From the NCBI GenBank assembly GCA_913049755.1, contig CAJWXO010000052.1, forward strand, positions 1 through 8,194: a stretch of 8,194 bases of DNA. The letters run 5' to 3'. Origin of the DNA: an uncultured Cryomorphaceae bacterium. Its GTDB lineage: Bacteria > Bacteroidota > Bacteroidia > Flavobacteriales > Schleiferiaceae. A program made the translations under genes and the position numbers. Shown here piece by piece: positions 7,750 through 8,194 of this stretch (position 1 is the stretch's first letter; every line of letters begins with the position of its first letter). The notes beneath the pieces are model-generated. The model had not been told where the DNA came from. It ran no database searches and worked only from the letters and a program-made list of their open reading frames with translations.

Positions 7750-8175
7750 TTAATTTTTTTCCTTTTTTAGAAAATCTTTATAAACGGCATCGAGAATACC
7801 ATTTATAAAATTAGGACTTTCATCTGTACTGTAAACTTTTGAAATCTCAACCATTTCACTGATCGTCACTTTAGGTGGTATATCTTCAAGAAAATAAATT
7901 TCACAAATACCCATTTTTAATAAGACCTTATCTACTTTTGCTACTCGATCAAATTCCCAATTTTGAAGATGTTCTTCAATTAATTTATTTGCCCATTTTG
8001 AATTATCTAAAACATTGTTAAAAAGAGCCGTTATAAATCCTAAATTTGCTTTCCTTTCTGGAACATTTTCTAAAACACGATTTATAGTGATTTTTCTTTC
8101 AACATCTGAGTATTGATGCGAAAATAAAGCTTCTAATACACCCTCCCGAGCCATTCGTCTTGCATGTATTTTCAT
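7750..8175 (-). CDS. nusB: Transcription antitermination factor NusB
   Basis: A small all-helical RNA-binding protein that, with NusE (ribosomal protein S10), binds boxA in rRNA leaders and keeps RNA polymerase processive. The 141 residues match the usual family length. The N-terminal ARRMAREGVLEALFSHQY (5-22) is the conserved first helix. W73-I93 contains the FDRVAKVDKVLLKMGICEI core. Residues 100-131 hold PPKVTISEMVEISKVYSTDE and SPNFINGILDAV, the most conserved part of the family. The gene is complete: the ATG is followed directly by the conserved helix, and the TAA stop lies two bases before secA. Upstream purines (GAGG, about ten bases before ATG) are a weak ribosome binding site, so translation may be coupled to a gene beyond the right edge. 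It is the first visible gene of the nusB-secA-PLP enzyme operon; only 19 bases precede it, so its promoter is not in the window. Confidence 0.96.
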   Translation of the reverse strand: MKIHARRMAREGVLEALFSHQYSDVERKITINRVLENVPERKANLGFITALFNNVLDNSKWANKLIEEHLQNWEFDRVAKVDKVLLKMGICEIYFLEDIPPKVTISEMVEISKVYSTDESPNFINGILDAVYKDFLKKEKN

Positions 8176-8194
8176 ACTAAATATGCCTCAACCA

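Noticed and set aside
8172..8194. Possible 3' end of an upstream minus-strand gene overlapping the nusB start as ATGA (frame reading VEAYLV then TGA)
   Set aside because: Only six codons are visible and a second frame also ends nearby (TAG at 8179-8177), so neither can be supported from this window. An upstream gene in the same operon remains likely.
1..8194. CRISPR arrays, insertion sequences, toxin-antitoxin or defence genes, direct DNA repeats
   Set aside because: I found no repeated spacer-like units, transposase, terminal inverted repeats or defence motifs. The five repeats in the surface protein are at protein-fold level and too diverged to be DNA repeats.

Overview
The window looks like a chromosomal segment of a low-GC, Gram-negative bacterium of the Fibrobacteres-Chlorobi-Bacteroidetes (FCB) supergroup. 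A marine lineage such as Candidatus Marinimicrobia (SAR406) is the best guess. Three things support this: a secreted protein ending in the type IX secretion / FlgD-Ig-like tail with the NYPNPFNPST motif, a SecA with the extended pre-protein cross-linking domain usual in that group, and strongly AT-rich gaps and third codon positions. The exact phylum is inference; no rRNA or other firm marker is present.

Everything is transcribed from the minus strand, so the biological order runs from high to low coordinates. It begins with nusB (8175-7750), secA (7747-4703) and a cystathionine gamma-lyase/synthase-family PLP enzyme (4701-3535). These three are separated by only 2 and 1 bases and almost certainly form one operon. 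A 130-base AT-rich gap with a strong Shine-Dalgarno sequence then leads into one large gene (3404-66) for a 1112-residue secreted multidomain protein. Thirteen bases after its stop codon a tRNA-Leu(UAG) gene begins at 52 and runs out of the left edge.

The operon mixes transcription antitermination (NusB), protein export (SecA) and sulfur amino acid metabolism. These are housekeeping jobs, and I see no mechanistic link beyond co-transcription. SecA would be the motor that takes the large protein across the inner membrane through its signal peptide, and the C-terminal tail would then direct it through the outer membrane, but this applies to all such cargo and does not imply a dedicated system.

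The most distinctive element is the surface protein: five cohesin-like beta-sandwich repeats, with a fibronectin type III domain between repeats 2 and 3 that is itself interrupted by a MAM/choice-of-anchor-like jelly-roll domain. Other points worth a check are a SecA tail in which the usual zinc-binding motif is replaced by a lysine-rich segment, and the very tight junction between the surface-protein gene and the tRNA. I found no mobile element, CRISPR array, defence system or clearly new system here.
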